DNA of 64,000 nucleotides, from contig NZ_QZWI01000006.1 of the NCBI RefSeq assembly GCF_003614975.1, positions 151,252 through 215,251 of the forward strand, read 5' to 3'. The notes below the pieces were generated by a model, which had not been told where the DNA came from, made no database searches, and worked only from the letters and a program-made list of their open reading frames with translations. Numbering within the stretch: position 1 is the stretch's first letter; the number at the start of each line of letters is the position of its first letter. The translations under genes and the position numbers were made by a program. The stretch comes from Rahnella bruchi (GTDB taxonomy: Bacteria; Pseudomonadota; Gammaproteobacteria; Enterobacterales; Enterobacteriaceae). This document shows, in pieces, positions 24,131-35,691 of the stretch.

Positions 24131-25447
24131 ATGGCTGACTATCAGGGTAAAAAAGTGGTCATCATCGGGCTGGGTCTGACCGGCCTGTCTTGTGTTGATT
24201 TCTTTGTTGCACGGGGCGTGATGCCGCGTGTCATTGATACCCGCGTCAGCCCGCCAGGACTCGATAAACTGGCGGATAACATTGAGCGTCACCTGGGTTC
24301 GCTCAACGAAGACTGGCTGCTGGATGCAGATTTAATCGTTTCCAGTCCAGGCGTTGCGCTGGCGACGCCGGCACTCAGCGCTGCTGCTGAGGCTGGTGCG
24401 GAAATTGTGGGTGATATCGAGCTGTTTTGCCGTGAAACCACGGCGCCAATTGTCGCTATCACCGGTTCTAACGGTAAGAGTACCGTCACCATGCTGGTAG
24501 GTGAAATGGCGAAGGCCGCGGGCTGGCGTGTGGGCGTGGGCGGTAATATCGGCCTGCCGGTGCTGACCATGCTGGGCCATGAATACGATCTGTTTGTGCT
24601 CGAGCTTTCCAGCTTCCAGCTTGAAACCACATACAGTTTGCACGCGGCGGCGGCGACCATTCTGAATGTGACGGAAGATCATATGGATCGCTATCCGTTT
24701 GGTTTGCAGCAATACCGTGCGGCAAAACTGAAAGTGTATGAGAACGCCGCGCTGTGTGTGGTTAACGCGGACGATGCACTGACTATGCCGGTGCGTGGCG
24801 CGGATAAACGTTGTGTGAGCTTTGGTGTCGATGTGGGTGATTACCATCTGACCCGTCAGCAGGATGATATCTGGCTGCGTGTTCATGGCGAAAAAGTGCT
24901 GAACACCAGTGAAATGCCGCTGACTGGCCGTCACAACTACACCAATGCGCTGGCTGCTCTGGCGCTGGCGGATGCGGTGGGTATTCCTCATGCGTCCAGC
25001 CTGAAAGCGCTGACGACCTTTACCGGTCTGGCTCACCGTTTCCAGATAGCCTGGCATCATAACGGCGTGCGCTGGATTAATGATTCTAAAGCCACCAACG
25101 TGGGCAGCACTGAAGCGGCGCTGAACGGATTACAGGTTGAAGGAACGCTACATCTCTTGCTCGGTGGCGATGGAAAATCTGCCGATTTCGCGCCACTGAC
25201 GCGTTATCTGCAGGGCGATAATCTGCGTATTTATTGCTTTGGTCGTGATGGCGCTGAGCTTGCAGAGCTGCGCCCTGATGTTTCCTCCCTGTTTGAGACG
25301 ATGGAACAGGCGATGCGCGAAATCAGTAAGCATGTAGCTTCCGGCGATATGGTTCTGTTATCTCCGGCTTGTGCGAGTCTGGATCAGTTCCGTAGTTTTG
25401 AACAACGTGGTGACGTCTTTACCGCGCTGGCGAAGGAGCTGGGCTGA
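24131..25447 (+). CDS. murD: UDP-MurNAc-L-Ala:D-Glu ligase MurD
   Basis: A 438-residue Mur ligase that adds D-glutamate to UDP-MurNAc-L-Ala. An N-terminal Rossmann domain ([15 protein letters not shown]) precedes the ATP loop GSNGKSTVT near residue 113 and the C-terminal domain ending [13 protein letters not shown]. Its last base overlaps the ftsW start codon (TGATG). Confidence 0.97.
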   Translation: MADYQGKKVVIIGLGLTGLSCVDFFVARGVMPRVIDTRVSPPGLDKLADNIERHLGSLNEDWLLDADLIVSSPGVALATPALSAAAEAGAEIVGDIELFCRETTAPIVAITGSNGKSTVTMLVGEMAKAAGWRVGVGGNIGLPVLTMLGHEYDLFVLELSSFQLETTYSLHAAAATILNVTEDHMDRYPFGLQQYRAAKLKVYENAALCVVNADDALTMPVRGADKRCVSFGVDVGDYHLTRQQDDIWLRVHGEKVLNTSEMPLTGRHNYTNALAALALADAVGIPHASSLKALTTFTGLAHRFQIAWHHNGVRWINDSKATNVGSTEAALNGLQVEGTLHLLLGGDGKSADFAPLTRYLQGDNLRIYCFGRDGAELAELRPDVSSLFETMEQAMREISKHVASGDMVLLSPACASLDQFRSFEQRGDVFTALAKELG

Positions 25448-26655
25448 TGCGGTTGCGTATTCCGGGGCTGAGCCTCGTCGGAAAATTTAATGACTGGGTG
25501 ATGGGCATCAAGGAAAGCGATTCTGTCACGCTGGTGCTGTACGACCGGACTTTGTTGTGGCTGACCTTTGGCCTGGCGATCGTGGGTTTTGTAATGGTGA
25601 CGTCTGCCTCCATGCCTATCGGTCAGCGTCTGGCAGACGATCCGTTCCTGTTTGCTAAGCGTGACGCCATTTATCTTGGTCTGGCTTTTGGTTTATCGCT
25701 GGTGACGCTTCGGGTGCCGATGGCCGTCTGGCAGAAGTACAGTAACGTTCTGCTGTTGCTTTCGGTAGTGATGCTGCTGGTGGTTCTGGTGGTCGGCAGT
25801 TCCGTCAACGGGGCATCGCGCTGGATTTCACTCGGACCGTTGCGTATTCAGCCTGCGGAGTTCTCCAAGTTGTCGCTGTTTTGCTATCTCGCCAGTTATC
25901 TGGTGCGCAAGGTAGAGGAAGTACGCAGCAACTTCTGGGGCTTTTGCAAGCCGATGGGCGTCATGGTCGTGCTGGCCGTTTTACTGCTGGCTCAGCCTGA
26001 CCTGGGTACCGTCGTTGTACTGTTTATCACCACGCTGGCGATGTTGTTCCTGGCGGGGGCGAAAATGTGGCAGTTCCTGGCCATTATCGGTTCCGGTGCG
26101 TTTGCGGTTGTGCTGCTGGTTCTTGCCGAACCGTACCGTATGCGCCGCGTGACTTCGTTCTGGAACCCGTGGGCTGATCCGTTTGGCAGCGGCTACCAGT
26201 TAACCCAGTCGCTGATGGCATTTGGCCGTGGTGAATTCTGGGGGCAGGGCTTAGGGAATTCAGTGCAGAAACTGGAATATTTACCGGAAGCGCATACCGA
26301 CTTTATCTTCTCCATTTTGGGTGAGGAACTGGGGTATTTCGGTGTGGTTTTGGCCCTGTTGATGGTATTCTTCGTCGCTTTTCGCGCGATGTCCATCGGG
26401 CGTCGTGCGCTTGAGATTGATCAGCGTTTTTCCGGATTTTTGGCCTGTTCCATCGGCGTGTGGTTTAGCTTCCAGGCGCTGGTAAATGTCGGGGCTGCGG
26501 CGGGAATGTTGCCGACCAAAGGTCTGACGCTGCCGCTGATCAGTTACGGTGGTTCGAGCCTGATCATTATGTCGACGGCAATCGTGTTATTGCTGCGAGT
26601 GGATTTTGAAACGCGGCTGGCAAAAGCCCAGGCGTTTGTAAGGAGTGCCCGATGA
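25447..26655 (+). CDS. ftsW: Septal peptidoglycan glycosyltransferase FtsW
   Basis: A 402-residue SEDS-family membrane protein with about ten membrane segments. SEDS signatures include [21 protein letters not shown], the large loop [17 protein letters not shown] (putative catalytic Asp) and [13 protein letters not shown] near the C terminus. It polymerises glycan strands at the septum with FtsI. Somewhat shorter than E. coli FtsW (414 aa) at the N terminus. Overlaps murD by 1 base and murG by 4 bases. Confidence 0.97.
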   Translation: MRLRIPGLSLVGKFNDWVMGIKESDSVTLVLYDRTLLWLTFGLAIVGFVMVTSASMPIGQRLADDPFLFAKRDAIYLGLAFGLSLVTLRVPMAVWQKYSNVLLLLSVVMLLVVLVVGSSVNGASRWISLGPLRIQPAEFSKLSLFCYLASYLVRKVEEVRSNFWGFCKPMGVMVVLAVLLLAQPDLGTVVVLFITTLAMLFLAGAKMWQFLAIIGSGAFAVVLLVLAEPYRMRRVTSFWNPWADPFGSGYQLTQSLMAFGRGEFWGQGLGNSVQKLEYLPEAHTDFIFSILGEELGYFGVVLALLMVFFVAFRAMSIGRRALEIDQRFSGFLACSIGVWFSFQALVNVGAAAGMLPTKGLTLPLISYGGSSLIIMSTAIVLLLRVDFETRLAKAQAFVRSAR

Positions 26656-27719
26656 GTGGCAATACCCGGCGTTTAATAGTGATGGCTGGCGGTACCGGCG
26701 GGCATGTGTTCCCGGGGCTGGCAGTGGCGCATCACCTTATCGCGCAAGGTTGGGAAGTTCGCTGGCTGGGTACAGCAGACCGGATGGAAGCGGATCTTGT
26801 GCCGAAACATGGCATCGACATTGATTTCATTAAAATCTCAGGATTACGTGGGAAAGGTCTGAAAGCGCAACTCACTGCCCCGATTCGCATATATCATGCG
26901 TGGCGTCAGGCGAAGGCCATCATGAAACGCTTTCAACCCGATGTGGTGTTGGGCATGGGCGGATACGTTTCTGGCCCAGGCGGTCTGGCAGCATGGTCAC
27001 TGGGTATTCCGGTGGTGTTGCACGAACAAAATGGCATTGCGGGCATGACCAACAAAGGTTTGTCGCACATTGCCACCAAAGTATTGCAGGCGTTCCCCGG
27101 CGCTTTTCCGAAAGCTGATGTGGTGGGAAATCCGGTGCGCACCGATGTGCTGGCGCTGGAATTACCAGAAACGCGCTTAGCCGGACGAGAAGGCCCGATC
27201 AGGGTTTTAGTGATTGGTGGCAGTCAGGGCGCACGGGTTCTTAATCAGAGCATGCCGGAAGTGGCGGCACTGATGGGCGATAAAATTACGCTGTGGCATC
27301 AGGTCGGTAAAGGTGCGCTGGAGTCAGTGATCCAGGCTTACGAAAAAGCCGGTCAGACTCAGCACAAGGTCACCGAATTTATTGATGACATGGCAGCAGC
27401 TTATGCCTGGGCGGATGTTGTGGTTTGTCGCTCCGGCGCATTAACGGTCAGTGAAATTGCTGCCGCAGGTTTGCCGGCCATTTTTGTGCCATTCCAGCAT
27501 AAAGACCGTCAGCAGTACTGGAACGCATTGCCGCTGGAAAAAGCGGGTGCTGCAAAGATTATCGAGCAGAAAGATTTTAGTGCCGCAGCCGTCGCAGATC
27601 TGATGGCCGGATGGGACAGAACCCATCTGATGGAAATGGCAAAGGCCGCGCGTGGAGCCGCTATTCCTGATGCGACAGAGCGTGTAGCCGCAGAAGTGGT
27701 TGCCGCCAGCAAAAAATGA
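26652..27719 (+). CDS. murG: UDP-GlcNAc:lipid I N-acetylglucosaminyltransferase MurG
   Basis: A 355-residue GT-B fold enzyme (E. coli 355) that converts lipid I to lipid II on the inner face of the membrane. Visible G-loops: [15 protein letters not shown] (residues 12-26) and [10 protein letters not shown]; the C-terminal domain has [10 protein letters not shown] and [25 protein letters not shown]. Starts inside the end of ftsW. Confidence 0.97.
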   Translation: MSGNTRRLIVMAGGTGGHVFPGLAVAHHLIAQGWEVRWLGTADRMEADLVPKHGIDIDFIKISGLRGKGLKAQLTAPIRIYHAWRQAKAIMKRFQPDVVLGMGGYVSGPGGLAAWSLGIPVVLHEQNGIAGMTNKGLSHIATKVLQAFPGAFPKADVVGNPVRTDVLALELPETRLAGREGPIRVLVIGGSQGARVLNQSMPEVAALMGDKITLWHQVGKGALESVIQAYEKAGQTQHKVTEFIDDMAAAYAWADVVVCRSGALTVSEIAAAGLPAIFVPFQHKDRQQYWNALPLEKAGAAKIIEQKDFSAAAVADLMAGWDRTHLMEMAKAARGAAIPDATERVAAEVVAASKK

Positions 27720-27797
27720 AATTGAACGGGCCATGCAGTATGTGGTCCCAGCCGTAAGAAACGGATTAATCAGTAACCTGAAATAGTGAATAAAAAC

Positions 27798-29273
27798 GTG
27801 AATACACAACAATTGGCGAAACTGCGTACCTTCGTGCCCGAGATGCATCGTGTCCGGCACATTCACTTTGTTGGCATCGGTGGTGCCGGCATGGGTGGTA
27901 TCGCCGAAGTGTTGGCAAATGAAGGCTATCAGATCAGTGGATCTGACCTGGCACCGAACCCGGTAACGCAGCAACTGACGGCGCTGGGCGCGACGATTTA
28001 TTTTAATCACCGCCCCGAGAACGTGCTTGATGCCAGCGTGGTCGTAGTATCGACGGCGATTTCGTCCGATAACCCGGAAATCGTTGCCGCACGCGAAGCG
28101 CGAATACCTGTGATTCGCCGCGCGGAAATGCTCGCTGAGCTGATGCGTTTTCGTCACGGTATCGCCGTGGCAGGTACGCACGGCAAAACGACGACCACGG
28201 CGATGGTCACCAGTATTTATGCCGAAGCCGGTCTGGATCCGACATTTGTTAACGGCGGACTGGTCAAAGCGGCGGGGACACATGCGCGTCTGGGCTCCAG
28301 CCGTTTTCTGATTGCCGAAGCAGATGAAAGCGATGCATCGTTCCTGCATCTGCAACCGATGGTGGCCATTGTGACCAACATCGAAGCGGACCATATGGAT
28401 ACCTATCAGGGTGACTTTGAAATCCTGAAGCAGACGTTCATTAATTTCCTGCATAACCTGCCATTCTACGGACGAGCAGTGATGTGCATTGATGATCCGG
28501 TGATCCGCGAGCTGATCCCGCGCGTGGGCCGCCATATGACGACTTACGGTTTCAGCGAAGACGCCGATGTGATTATCGAAAATTACCGTCAGGTCGGCGC
28601 GCAGGGGCACTTTACCCTCCGCCGTCAGGACTTGCCGCTCATCAGCGTGACGCTGAATGCGCCGGGCCGTCATAACGCCCTGAATGCCGCCGCCGCCGTG
28701 GCCGTTGCGTCAGACGAAGGTATCTGTGATGACGCTATTCTTCGCGCACTGGCAGGTTTCCAGGGAACAGGACGTCGTTTCGATTTCCTGGGCGAATATG
28801 CGCTGGATAACGTTAACGGCAAAACCGGTAGCGCGATGCTGGTTGATGATTACGGTCATCACCCGACGGAAGTAGATGCAACGATCAAAGCGGCACGCGC
28901 TGGCTGGGCGAACAAGCGTCTGGTGATGATTTTCCAGCCGCACCGTTACACGCGTACCCGTGATTTGTACGACGATTTCGCGAATGTACTGTCTCAGGTT
29001 GATGTGCTGATCATGCTGGATGTGTATCCGGCCGGAGAAGCGCCAATCCCGGGAGCAGACAGCCGCTCACTGTGCCGCACCATTCGTGCGCGCGGGAAAC
29101 TGGATCCGATTTTGGTTTCTGATATTGAAGCCGTGCCGGAAAGTCTGGCGCAGATCCTCGAAGGTGACGATTTAGTTCTGGTTCAGGGTGCCGGTAATGT
29201 CGGCAGAGTGGCCCGTAAATTGGCGGATCAAAAGCTGCAACCAGTAAAGAAAGGTGAAGAACATCATGTCTGA
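27798..29273 (+). CDS. murC: UDP-MurNAc:L-alanine ligase MurC
   Basis: A 491-residue Mur ligase, E. coli length, that adds the first residue (L-Ala) of the stem peptide. [17 protein letters not shown] is the Rossmann start, [12 protein letters not shown] the ATP loop (about residues 120-131), and [13 protein letters not shown] lies in the C-terminal domain. GTG at 27798 aligns with [10 protein letters not shown] of relatives; another GTG four codons upstream (27786) is possible, and neither has a strong Shine-Dalgarno. The 78-base gap after murG is one of the few real gaps in the cluster. Confidence 0.96.
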   Translation: MNTQQLAKLRTFVPEMHRVRHIHFVGIGGAGMGGIAEVLANEGYQISGSDLAPNPVTQQLTALGATIYFNHRPENVLDASVVVVSTAISSDNPEIVAAREARIPVIRRAEMLAELMRFRHGIAVAGTHGKTTTTAMVTSIYAEAGLDPTFVNGGLVKAAGTHARLGSSRFLIAEADESDASFLHLQPMVAIVTNIEADHMDTYQGDFEILKQTFINFLHNLPFYGRAVMCIDDPVIRELIPRVGRHMTTYGFSEDADVIIENYRQVGAQGHFTLRRQDLPLISVTLNAPGRHNALNAAAAVAVASDEGICDDAILRALAGFQGTGRRFDFLGEYALDNVNGKTGSAMLVDDYGHHPTEVDATIKAARAGWANKRLVMIFQPHRYTRTRDLYDDFANVLSQVDVLIMLDVYPAGEAPIPGADSRSLCRTIRARGKLDPILVSDIEAVPESLAQILEGDDLVLVQGAGNVGRVARKLADQKLQPVKKGEEHHV

Positions 29274-30186
29274 GAAAGTAGCAGTATTGTTGGGTGGTAC
29301 TTCCGCAGAACGCGATGTGTCATTACAGTCCGGCGCTGCGGTGCTGGCTGGCTTACGTGAATCCGGCATTGATGCTCACGGCATCGATACCAAAACTTTT
29401 AATGTGGCGCTTCTTAAACAAGAAGGCTTTGGCAAAGTCTTTATCGCACTGCACGGGCGCGGTGGCGAAGACGGTACGTTGCAGGGCTTGCTGGAACAAA
29501 TTGGCCTGCCTTATACCGGCAGCGGTGTGATGGCGTCTGCGCTGACCATGGATAAATTCCGCACCAAGTTGGTGTGGCAGGCATTAGGTTTACCGGTCGC
29601 ACCGTTTGTTGCACTGCATTGTTCACAAATTGAAGAAGCAGGGCAGGGCGCTCTGGCGGCAAAAATCGCCGAATTAGGTCTGCCGGTGATCGTTAAACCG
29701 AGCCGCGAAGGTTCCAGCGTCGGCATGAGCAAAGTGACAACTGAAAAAGAATTGCTGCCAGCCCTGCAGGAAGGCTTCCGTCATGACGATAACGTACTGA
29801 TCGAAAAATGGCTGAGCGGCCCGGAATATACGGTTGCCATCGTGGGTGACGAAGTGATGCCATCAATTCGTATCCAGCCAGCCGGAACATTTTATGACTA
29901 TCAGGCAAAATATCTGTCTGATGAAACGCAGTATTTCTGCCCAAGTGGTTTAAGCCAGGAGCAGGAGCAACAGTTATCTGCGCTGGCATTGCAGGCCTAT
30001 CAGGCGCTTGATTGCAGCGGCTGGGGACGCGTTGACGTGATGCAAGACAGCGATGGCAGCTTTAACCTGCTGGAAGTGAATACGTCGCCGGGCATGACCA
30101 GTCACAGTCTGGTGCCGATGGCAGCCAAACACGCGGGGTTAAGTTTCCCGCAGCTCGTTTCCCGTATTCTGGCACTGGCGAACTGA
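29266..30186 (+). CDS. ddlB: D-alanine:D-alanine ligase DdlB
   Basis: A 306-residue ATP-grasp enzyme (E. coli 306) that makes D-Ala-D-Ala for MurF. Signatures: [29 protein letters not shown] and [19 protein letters not shown] with the metal-binding residues. ATG at 29266 overlaps the murC stop by 8 bases, follows AAGGTGA and aligns with the family start. Confidence 0.97.
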   Translation: MSEKVAVLLGGTSAERDVSLQSGAAVLAGLRESGIDAHGIDTKTFNVALLKQEGFGKVFIALHGRGGEDGTLQGLLEQIGLPYTGSGVMASALTMDKFRTKLVWQALGLPVAPFVALHCSQIEEAGQGALAAKIAELGLPVIVKPSREGSSVGMSKVTTEKELLPALQEGFRHDDNVLIEKWLSGPEYTVAIVGDEVMPSIRIQPAGTFYDYQAKYLSDETQYFCPSGLSQEQEQQLSALALQAYQALDCSGWGRVDVMQDSDGSFNLLEVNTSPGMTSHSLVPMAAKHAGLSFPQLVSRILALAN

Positions 30187-30187
30187 T

Positions 30188-31024
30188 ATGTCTCAAGCCG
30201 CCCTGAATACCCGAGAGCGTGAGACGGTCGAAAACAACGGCCGTCGCAGTAACGGTGGCCAGCTGGCAGGGATCGTGTTTCTGTTGTTGGTAGTAGGTAC
30301 GATTTTATGGAGTGCGTGGGCCGTTGTGGGCTGGATGCAGGATGCGAACCGATTGCCGTTGTCCCAGTTAGTGGTTACCGGGGAACGCCATTACACGACC
30401 AACGATGATATTCGTCAGGCGATTCTCTCCTTAGGGGCTCCGGGAACGTTCATGACGCAGGATGTAAACGTCATTCAGCAGCAGATTGAGCGTTTACCCT
30501 GGATAAAACAGGTCAGCGTCCGTAAGCAATGGCCGAATGAATTGAAGATACATCTGGTGGAGTATGTGCCGGTCGCACACTGGAATGATCTGCATATGGT
30601 TGATGCCGATGGCAAATCATTCAGCATACCCGCTGAGCGTGTGGTCAAACAAAAAATGCCGTTGCTTTACGGTCCGGAAGGCAGCGAACAGGATGTTTTG
30701 CAGGGCTTTCAAACAATGAGCCAGGCGCTGGCCGCCGGTAAGTTTACGTTGAAAGCAGTGGCAATGAGTGCGCGTCACTCGTGGCAGTTAACTCTGGATA
30801 ATGATGTCCGGCTGGAATTAGGAAGAGATGACCGGATGGGACGTTTACAACGTTTTATCGAGCTCTACCCGCGATTCCAGCAACAGGCAGAGGCCGATAA
30901 GAAACGCATCACTTATGTCGATTTACGTTATGACAGCGGTGCGTCGGTAGGTTGGGCACCAGAGTTTATTGACCAGCAAAACAGTAATCAGCAACAGAAT
31001 CAGGCACAGGCTAAACAACAATGA
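30188..31024 (+). CDS. ftsQ: Cell division protein FtsQ
   Basis: A 278-residue bitopic membrane protein (E. coli 276). A cytoplasmic tail, one membrane segment ([25 protein letters not shown], residues 26-47), a POTRA domain ([20 protein letters not shown], from about residue 57) and the beta domain, then a Gln/Asn-rich tail ([16 protein letters not shown]). It recruits FtsL/FtsB to the septum. The stop overlaps the ftsA ATG. Confidence 0.97.
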   Translation: MSQAALNTRERETVENNGRRSNGGQLAGIVFLLLVVGTILWSAWAVVGWMQDANRLPLSQLVVTGERHYTTNDDIRQAILSLGAPGTFMTQDVNVIQQQIERLPWIKQVSVRKQWPNELKIHLVEYVPVAHWNDLHMVDADGKSFSIPAERVVKQKMPLLYGPEGSEQDVLQGFQTMSQALAAGKFTLKAVAMSARHSWQLTLDNDVRLELGRDDRMGRLQRFIELYPRFQQQAEADKKRITYVDLRYDSGASVGWAPEFIDQQNSNQQQNQAQAKQQ

Positions 31025-32277
31025 TCAAGTCGACGGACAGAAAACTGGTAGTTGGGCTGGAGATCGGTACGGCAAAGGTCGCCGCATTGGTGGGGGAAGT
31101 TCTGCCCGATGGCATGGTCAATATTATCGGCGTGGGCAGTTGCCCATCCCGTGGCATGGACAAGGGTGGCGTGAATGATCTGGAGTCGGTGGTGAAATGC
31201 GTTCAGCGCGCCATCGATCAGGCTGAACTGATGGCTGATTGCCAGATTTCCTCTGTTTACCTTGCTTTGTCTGGTAAACATATCAGTTGTCAGAATGAAA
31301 TAGGGATGGTTCCTATTTCAGAAGAGGAAGTCACGCAGGAAGATGTAGAGAACGTTGTGCACACTGCGAAATCAGTACGCGTGCGTGACGAGCATCGGGT
31401 TCTGCATGTGATCCCTCAGGAATATGCCATTGATTATCAGGAAGGGATCAAAAACCCGGTGGGACTTTCCGGCGTGCGTATGCAGGCCAAAGTTCACCTG
31501 ATCACCTGCCATAACGATATGGCGAAGAACATTGTTAAAGCGGTAGAACGCTGCGGCTTAAAAGTTGACCAGCTTATTTTTGCCGGTCTGGCAGCCAGTT
31601 ATGCCGTTCTGACCGAAGATGAACGTGAATTAGGTGTGTGTGTGGTCGATATTGGTGGTGGAACCATGGATATCGCGGTTTATACCGGCGGCGCACTACG
31701 TCATACTAAGGTCATCCCTTATGCAGGGAACGTGGTCACCAGCGACATCGCTTATGCGTTTGGTACACCACCGACCGACGCCGAAGCGATCAAAGTTCGC
31801 CACGGTTGTGCATTAGGATCGATTGTCGGCAAAGACGAGAACGTCGAAGTGCCGAGCGTAGGTGGACGTCCACCACGCAGTCTGCAACGTCAGACACTGG
31901 CTGAAGTTATCGAGCCACGCTACACAGAATTGCTGAATTTAGTGAACGACGAAATTTTGCAATTGCAGGAGCAGTTACGTCAGCAAGGCGTAAAACATCA
32001 TCTGGCCGCTGGTATTGTTCTGACAGGCGGTGCAGCACAAATTGATGGTCTGGCAGCCTGTGCGCAGCGGGTATTCCATACCCAGGTGCGTATCGGGCAA
32101 CCCCTGAACATCACCGGGCTGACAGATTATGCGCAGGAACCTTACTACTCAACGGCTGTAGGGCTGCTGCACTACGGGAAGGAGTCTCACCTGAGCGGTG
32201 AGGCCGAAGTGGAAAAACGCGCCTCAGTGGGCAACTGGTTCAAACGAATCAACAGCTGGCTGAGAAAAGAGTTTTAA
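31021..32277 (+). CDS. ftsA: Cell division protein FtsA
   Basis: A 418-residue actin-fold ATPase (E. coli 420) that tethers FtsZ to the membrane. Phosphate-1 motif [17 protein letters not shown] at the N terminus, [16 protein letters not shown] near residue 207, [13 protein letters not shown] near residue 336, and the amphipathic C-terminal membrane-targeting helix [14 protein letters not shown]. Confidence 0.98.
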   Translation: MIKSTDRKLVVGLEIGTAKVAALVGEVLPDGMVNIIGVGSCPSRGMDKGGVNDLESVVKCVQRAIDQAELMADCQISSVYLALSGKHISCQNEIGMVPISEEEVTQEDVENVVHTAKSVRVRDEHRVLHVIPQEYAIDYQEGIKNPVGLSGVRMQAKVHLITCHNDMAKNIVKAVERCGLKVDQLIFAGLAASYAVLTEDERELGVCVVDIGGGTMDIAVYTGGALRHTKVIPYAGNVVTSDIAYAFGTPPTDAEAIKVRHGCALGSIVGKDENVEVPSVGGRPPRSLQRQTLAEVIEPRYTELLNLVNDEILQLQEQLRQQGVKHHLAAGIVLTGGAAQIDGLAACAQRVFHTQVRIGQPLNITGLTDYAQEPYYSTAVGLLHYGKESHLSGEAEVEKRASVGNWFKRINSWLRKEF

Positions 32278-32348
32278 TGGTTTAACAACGGGATCATGCT
32301 GTTAAGGTTTTTGATCCCGACGCGACAGGCACAAAACGGAGAGAAACT

Positions 32349-33503
32349 ATGTTTGAACCTATGGAACTGACCAATGACGCGGTGATTAAAGTCATCGGCG
32401 TCGGCGGTGGCGGTGGCAACGCTGTCGAACACATGGTGCGCGAGCGCATCGAAGGTGTTGAATTCTTCGCCGTTAACACCGACGCTCAGGCGTTACGTAA
32501 AACGGCAGTAGGCCAGACTATTCAGATCGGTAGCGGTATTACCAAAGGTCTGGGTGCTGGTGCGAACCCGGAAGTGGGTCGCAATTCTGCAGAAGAAGAC
32601 CGTGAAGCCCTGCGCGCTGCGCTTGAAGGTGCTGACATGGTCTTTATCGCAGCGGGCATGGGCGGCGGTACCGGTACCGGTGCAGCGCCAGTGGTTGCTG
32701 AAGTAGCAAAAGATTTAGGTATTCTGACCGTTGCTGTTGTGACTAAGCCTTTCAATTTCGAGGGCAAAAAGCGCATGGCATTCGCGGAGCAGGGTATCGC
32801 TGAACTGTCCAAACATGTGGACTCCCTGATCACTATCCCGAACGATAAGCTGTTAAAAGTTCTGGGTCGCGGTATCTCTCTGCTGGACGCTTTCGGTGCG
32901 GCCAACGACGTCCTCAAAGGCGCCGTGCAGGGTATCGCAGAGCTGATCACCCGTCCGGGTCTGATGAACGTCGACTTCGCTGACGTGCGCACCGTAATGT
33001 CCGAAATGGGTTATGCCATGATGGGCTCCGGCGTGGCATGTGGTGAAGACCGTGCTGAAGAAGCAGCTGAAATGGCGATTTCCAGCCCGTTGCTGGAAGA
33101 TATCGACCTGTCAGGCGCTCGCGGCGTTCTGGTTAACATCACCGCTGGCTTCGACCTGCGTCTGGATGAGTTCGAAACTGTGGGTAACACTATCCGTGCT
33201 TTCGCCTCTGACAACGCGACCGTGGTTATCGGGACTTCCCTTGACCCGGAAATGAATGACGAATTGCGCGTCACCGTTGTAGCGACCGGTATCGGCATGG
33301 ACAAACGTCCTGAGATCACTTTGGTGACCAACAAGCCGGCAGCCCAACCAGTGATGGATCATCGTTATCAGCAGCACGGGATGTCTCCGCTGCCGCAGGA
33401 AACAAAACCCGCTGCTAAAGTGGTCAATGATCAAAGCGCGCAATCTAATAAAGAGCCCGACTATCTGGACATCCCGGCCTTCCTGCGTAAGCAGGCAGAC
33501 TAG
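32349..33503 (+). CDS. ftsZ: Cell division tubulin FtsZ
   Basis: A 384-residue tubulin-like GTPase (E. coli 383). The GTP-binding tubulin signature GGGTGTG is at residues 105-111, the T7 synergy loop [11 protein letters not shown] near residue 208, and the conserved C-terminal peptide [14 protein letters not shown] binds FtsA, ZipA and ZapD. It polymerises into the Z ring. A 71-base gap with an inverted repeat separates it from ftsA; GGAGAGAAACT precedes the ATG. Confidence 0.99.
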   Translation: MFEPMELTNDAVIKVIGVGGGGGNAVEHMVRERIEGVEFFAVNTDAQALRKTAVGQTIQIGSGITKGLGAGANPEVGRNSAEEDREALRAALEGADMVFIAAGMGGGTGTGAAPVVAEVAKDLGILTVAVVTKPFNFEGKKRMAFAEQGIAELSKHVDSLITIPNDKLLKVLGRGISLLDAFGAANDVLKGAVQGIAELITRPGLMNVDFADVRTVMSEMGYAMMGSGVACGEDRAEEAAEMAISSPLLEDIDLSGARGVLVNITAGFDLRLDEFETVGNTIRAFASDNATVVIGTSLDPEMNDELRVTVVATGIGMDKRPEITLVTNKPAAQPVMDHRYQQHGMSPLPQETKPAAKVVNDQSAQSNKEPDYLDIPAFLRKQAD

Positions 33504-33509
33504 TCCGAA

Positions 33510-34520
<1,011 letters not shown>

Positions 34521-34532
34521 TCGATACTCGTA

Positions 34533-35057
34533 TTACTTATTACGACTGGTTGTTTTGGCACCCTCTCCGGCCAACCCAGCCAGTCGTTCTAATGCCTTCC
34601 TCAGTTTTTCCGGGCTACGGCTCGCAAGTTCTCTTAATTCCTCAGCACTTTGCGCACTCAAATGTCTGACCGGCATGGATTCAGAAGCGATCGCTTGATT
34701 TTTAATCGCAATCTGCGAGGCATTTTCCATTTTCGCCATAAGCGAAGGATTAATCCTGATGTCGATTGATGACAATGATGGTAGAATTTGCGCTCGAAGT
34801 GCAGAGAGTAATGCAGGTTGTTCATAGCGTAATCGCATCATCCAGCTGGCATTAGCAATCTCGAGTACTAAAACACCCTGTCGATAATTACCGACACGAC
34901 ACCATGGTTGCATGGGCGTCGGTAACAGACCTTTCACTGCGCGGTTGAGTTTTAATAACGCCGCTGCACGCTGTTGAACAATGCGCAGCGGGCTTTGCTC
35001 AGTGGAAGATGCGTCATCGAACAGGATATCTAATAATTGTGGGCGACTATCGCGCAT
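34533..35057 (-). CDS. DUF721 / DciA-like protein
   Basis: A 174-residue protein on the minus strand, convergent with lpxC (12 bases apart) and divergent from secM (26 bases between starts). The segment LNRAVKGLLPTPMQPWCRVGNYRQGVLVLEIANASWMMRLRYEQPALL is the DUF721 pattern: a short helix, then a KH-like beta-alpha fold with W and R. The DUF721 founder DciA operates the replicative helicase in bacteria lacking DnaC-type loaders. The C-terminal third (ESMPVRHLSAQSAEELRELA..) is helical and charged. The ATG at 35057 has GGAG 7 bases upstream. I recognise the fold family, not a demonstrated function in enterobacteria. Confidence 0.82.
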   Translation of the reverse strand: MRDSRPQLLDILFDDASSTEQSPLRIVQQRAAALLKLNRAVKGLLPTPMQPWCRVGNYRQGVLVLEIANASWMMRLRYEQPALLSALRAQILPSLSSIDIRINPSLMAKMENASQIAIKNQAIASESMPVRHLSAQSAEELRELASRSPEKLRKALERLAGLAGEGAKTTSRNK

Positions 35058-35083
35058 GACGGGCTCCGGCGGATTGTAAACTT

Positions 35084-35611
35084 GTGATTGGCATTCTAAA
35101 TCGTTGGCGACAATTTGGCAGAAGGTATTTTTGGCCGCATCTCCTTTTGGGGATGGTCGCGGCGAGCCTTGGCGTGTCAACGAACCTGTCGCAAACGGAA
35201 CTGCCTGCGGTTCCCAATACGTCCTCAAGTCTAAACCGTCTTAACATCGGGAGTACAGGGCTGAGTAATCTTGCATTACTCCAGGCGAATCGCCGCCCGT
35301 CTTTCGGTGTGGATTACTGGCAGCAACATGCGTTGCGCACGGTCATCCGTCATCTCTCTTTTGCTCTCGCTCCGCAGGTAGTTTACACCGTTGCCGCGCC
35401 GGAAGTAGTGGCTGAAGAAGCCGGACCCTTACACGTTCAGCAACTGGCTTTGCTGGTTACTCTGAATGCTTTACTGACACATGAATCCAAACCACCGGTT
35501 ATCATCCGTCAGACGCAACAACCTTTTCTAACCTTCTCTTTACCGCACCAGACTGGCCTGTGGTTAGCACAGGTGCAAGGCATTCGTGCTGGCCCAACCT
35601 CCCTGATTTAA
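35084..35611 (+). CDS. secM: SecA regulator SecM (translation arrest peptide)
   Basis: A 175-residue secretion monitor. The N terminus ([20 protein letters not shown] then [10 protein letters not shown]) is nearly the same as in E. coli and forms a Sec export signal. The arrest core GIRAGP is at residues 166-171, four codons before the stop, exactly as in E. coli. W160 precedes it at the right distance, but the F of the E. coli FxxxxWI motif is displaced (see findings). Stalling at the Pro codon exposes the secA Shine-Dalgarno when export is slow. GTG start at 35084, E. coli-like. Expected to be released to the periplasm and degraded. Confidence 0.95.
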   Translation: MIGILNRWRQFGRRYFWPHLLLGMVAASLGVSTNLSQTELPAVPNTSSSLNRLNIGSTGLSNLALLQANRRPSFGVDYWQQHALRTVIRHLSFALAPQVVYTVAAPEVVAEEAGPLHVQQLALLVTLNALLTHESKPPVIIRQTQQPFLTFSLPHQTGLWLAQVQGIRAGPTSLI

Positions 35612-35691
35612 CAGACTGTAATTTTAAACTCTATCTATAAATCAATAAATTAGTGGCCAGTTTACATGGCCTCCAAGAGATATTAAGCATA

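Noticed and set aside
27441..28673. 410-codon minus-strand frame
   Set aside because: Antisense to murG and murC, which are both certain; His/Arg-rich mirror composition.
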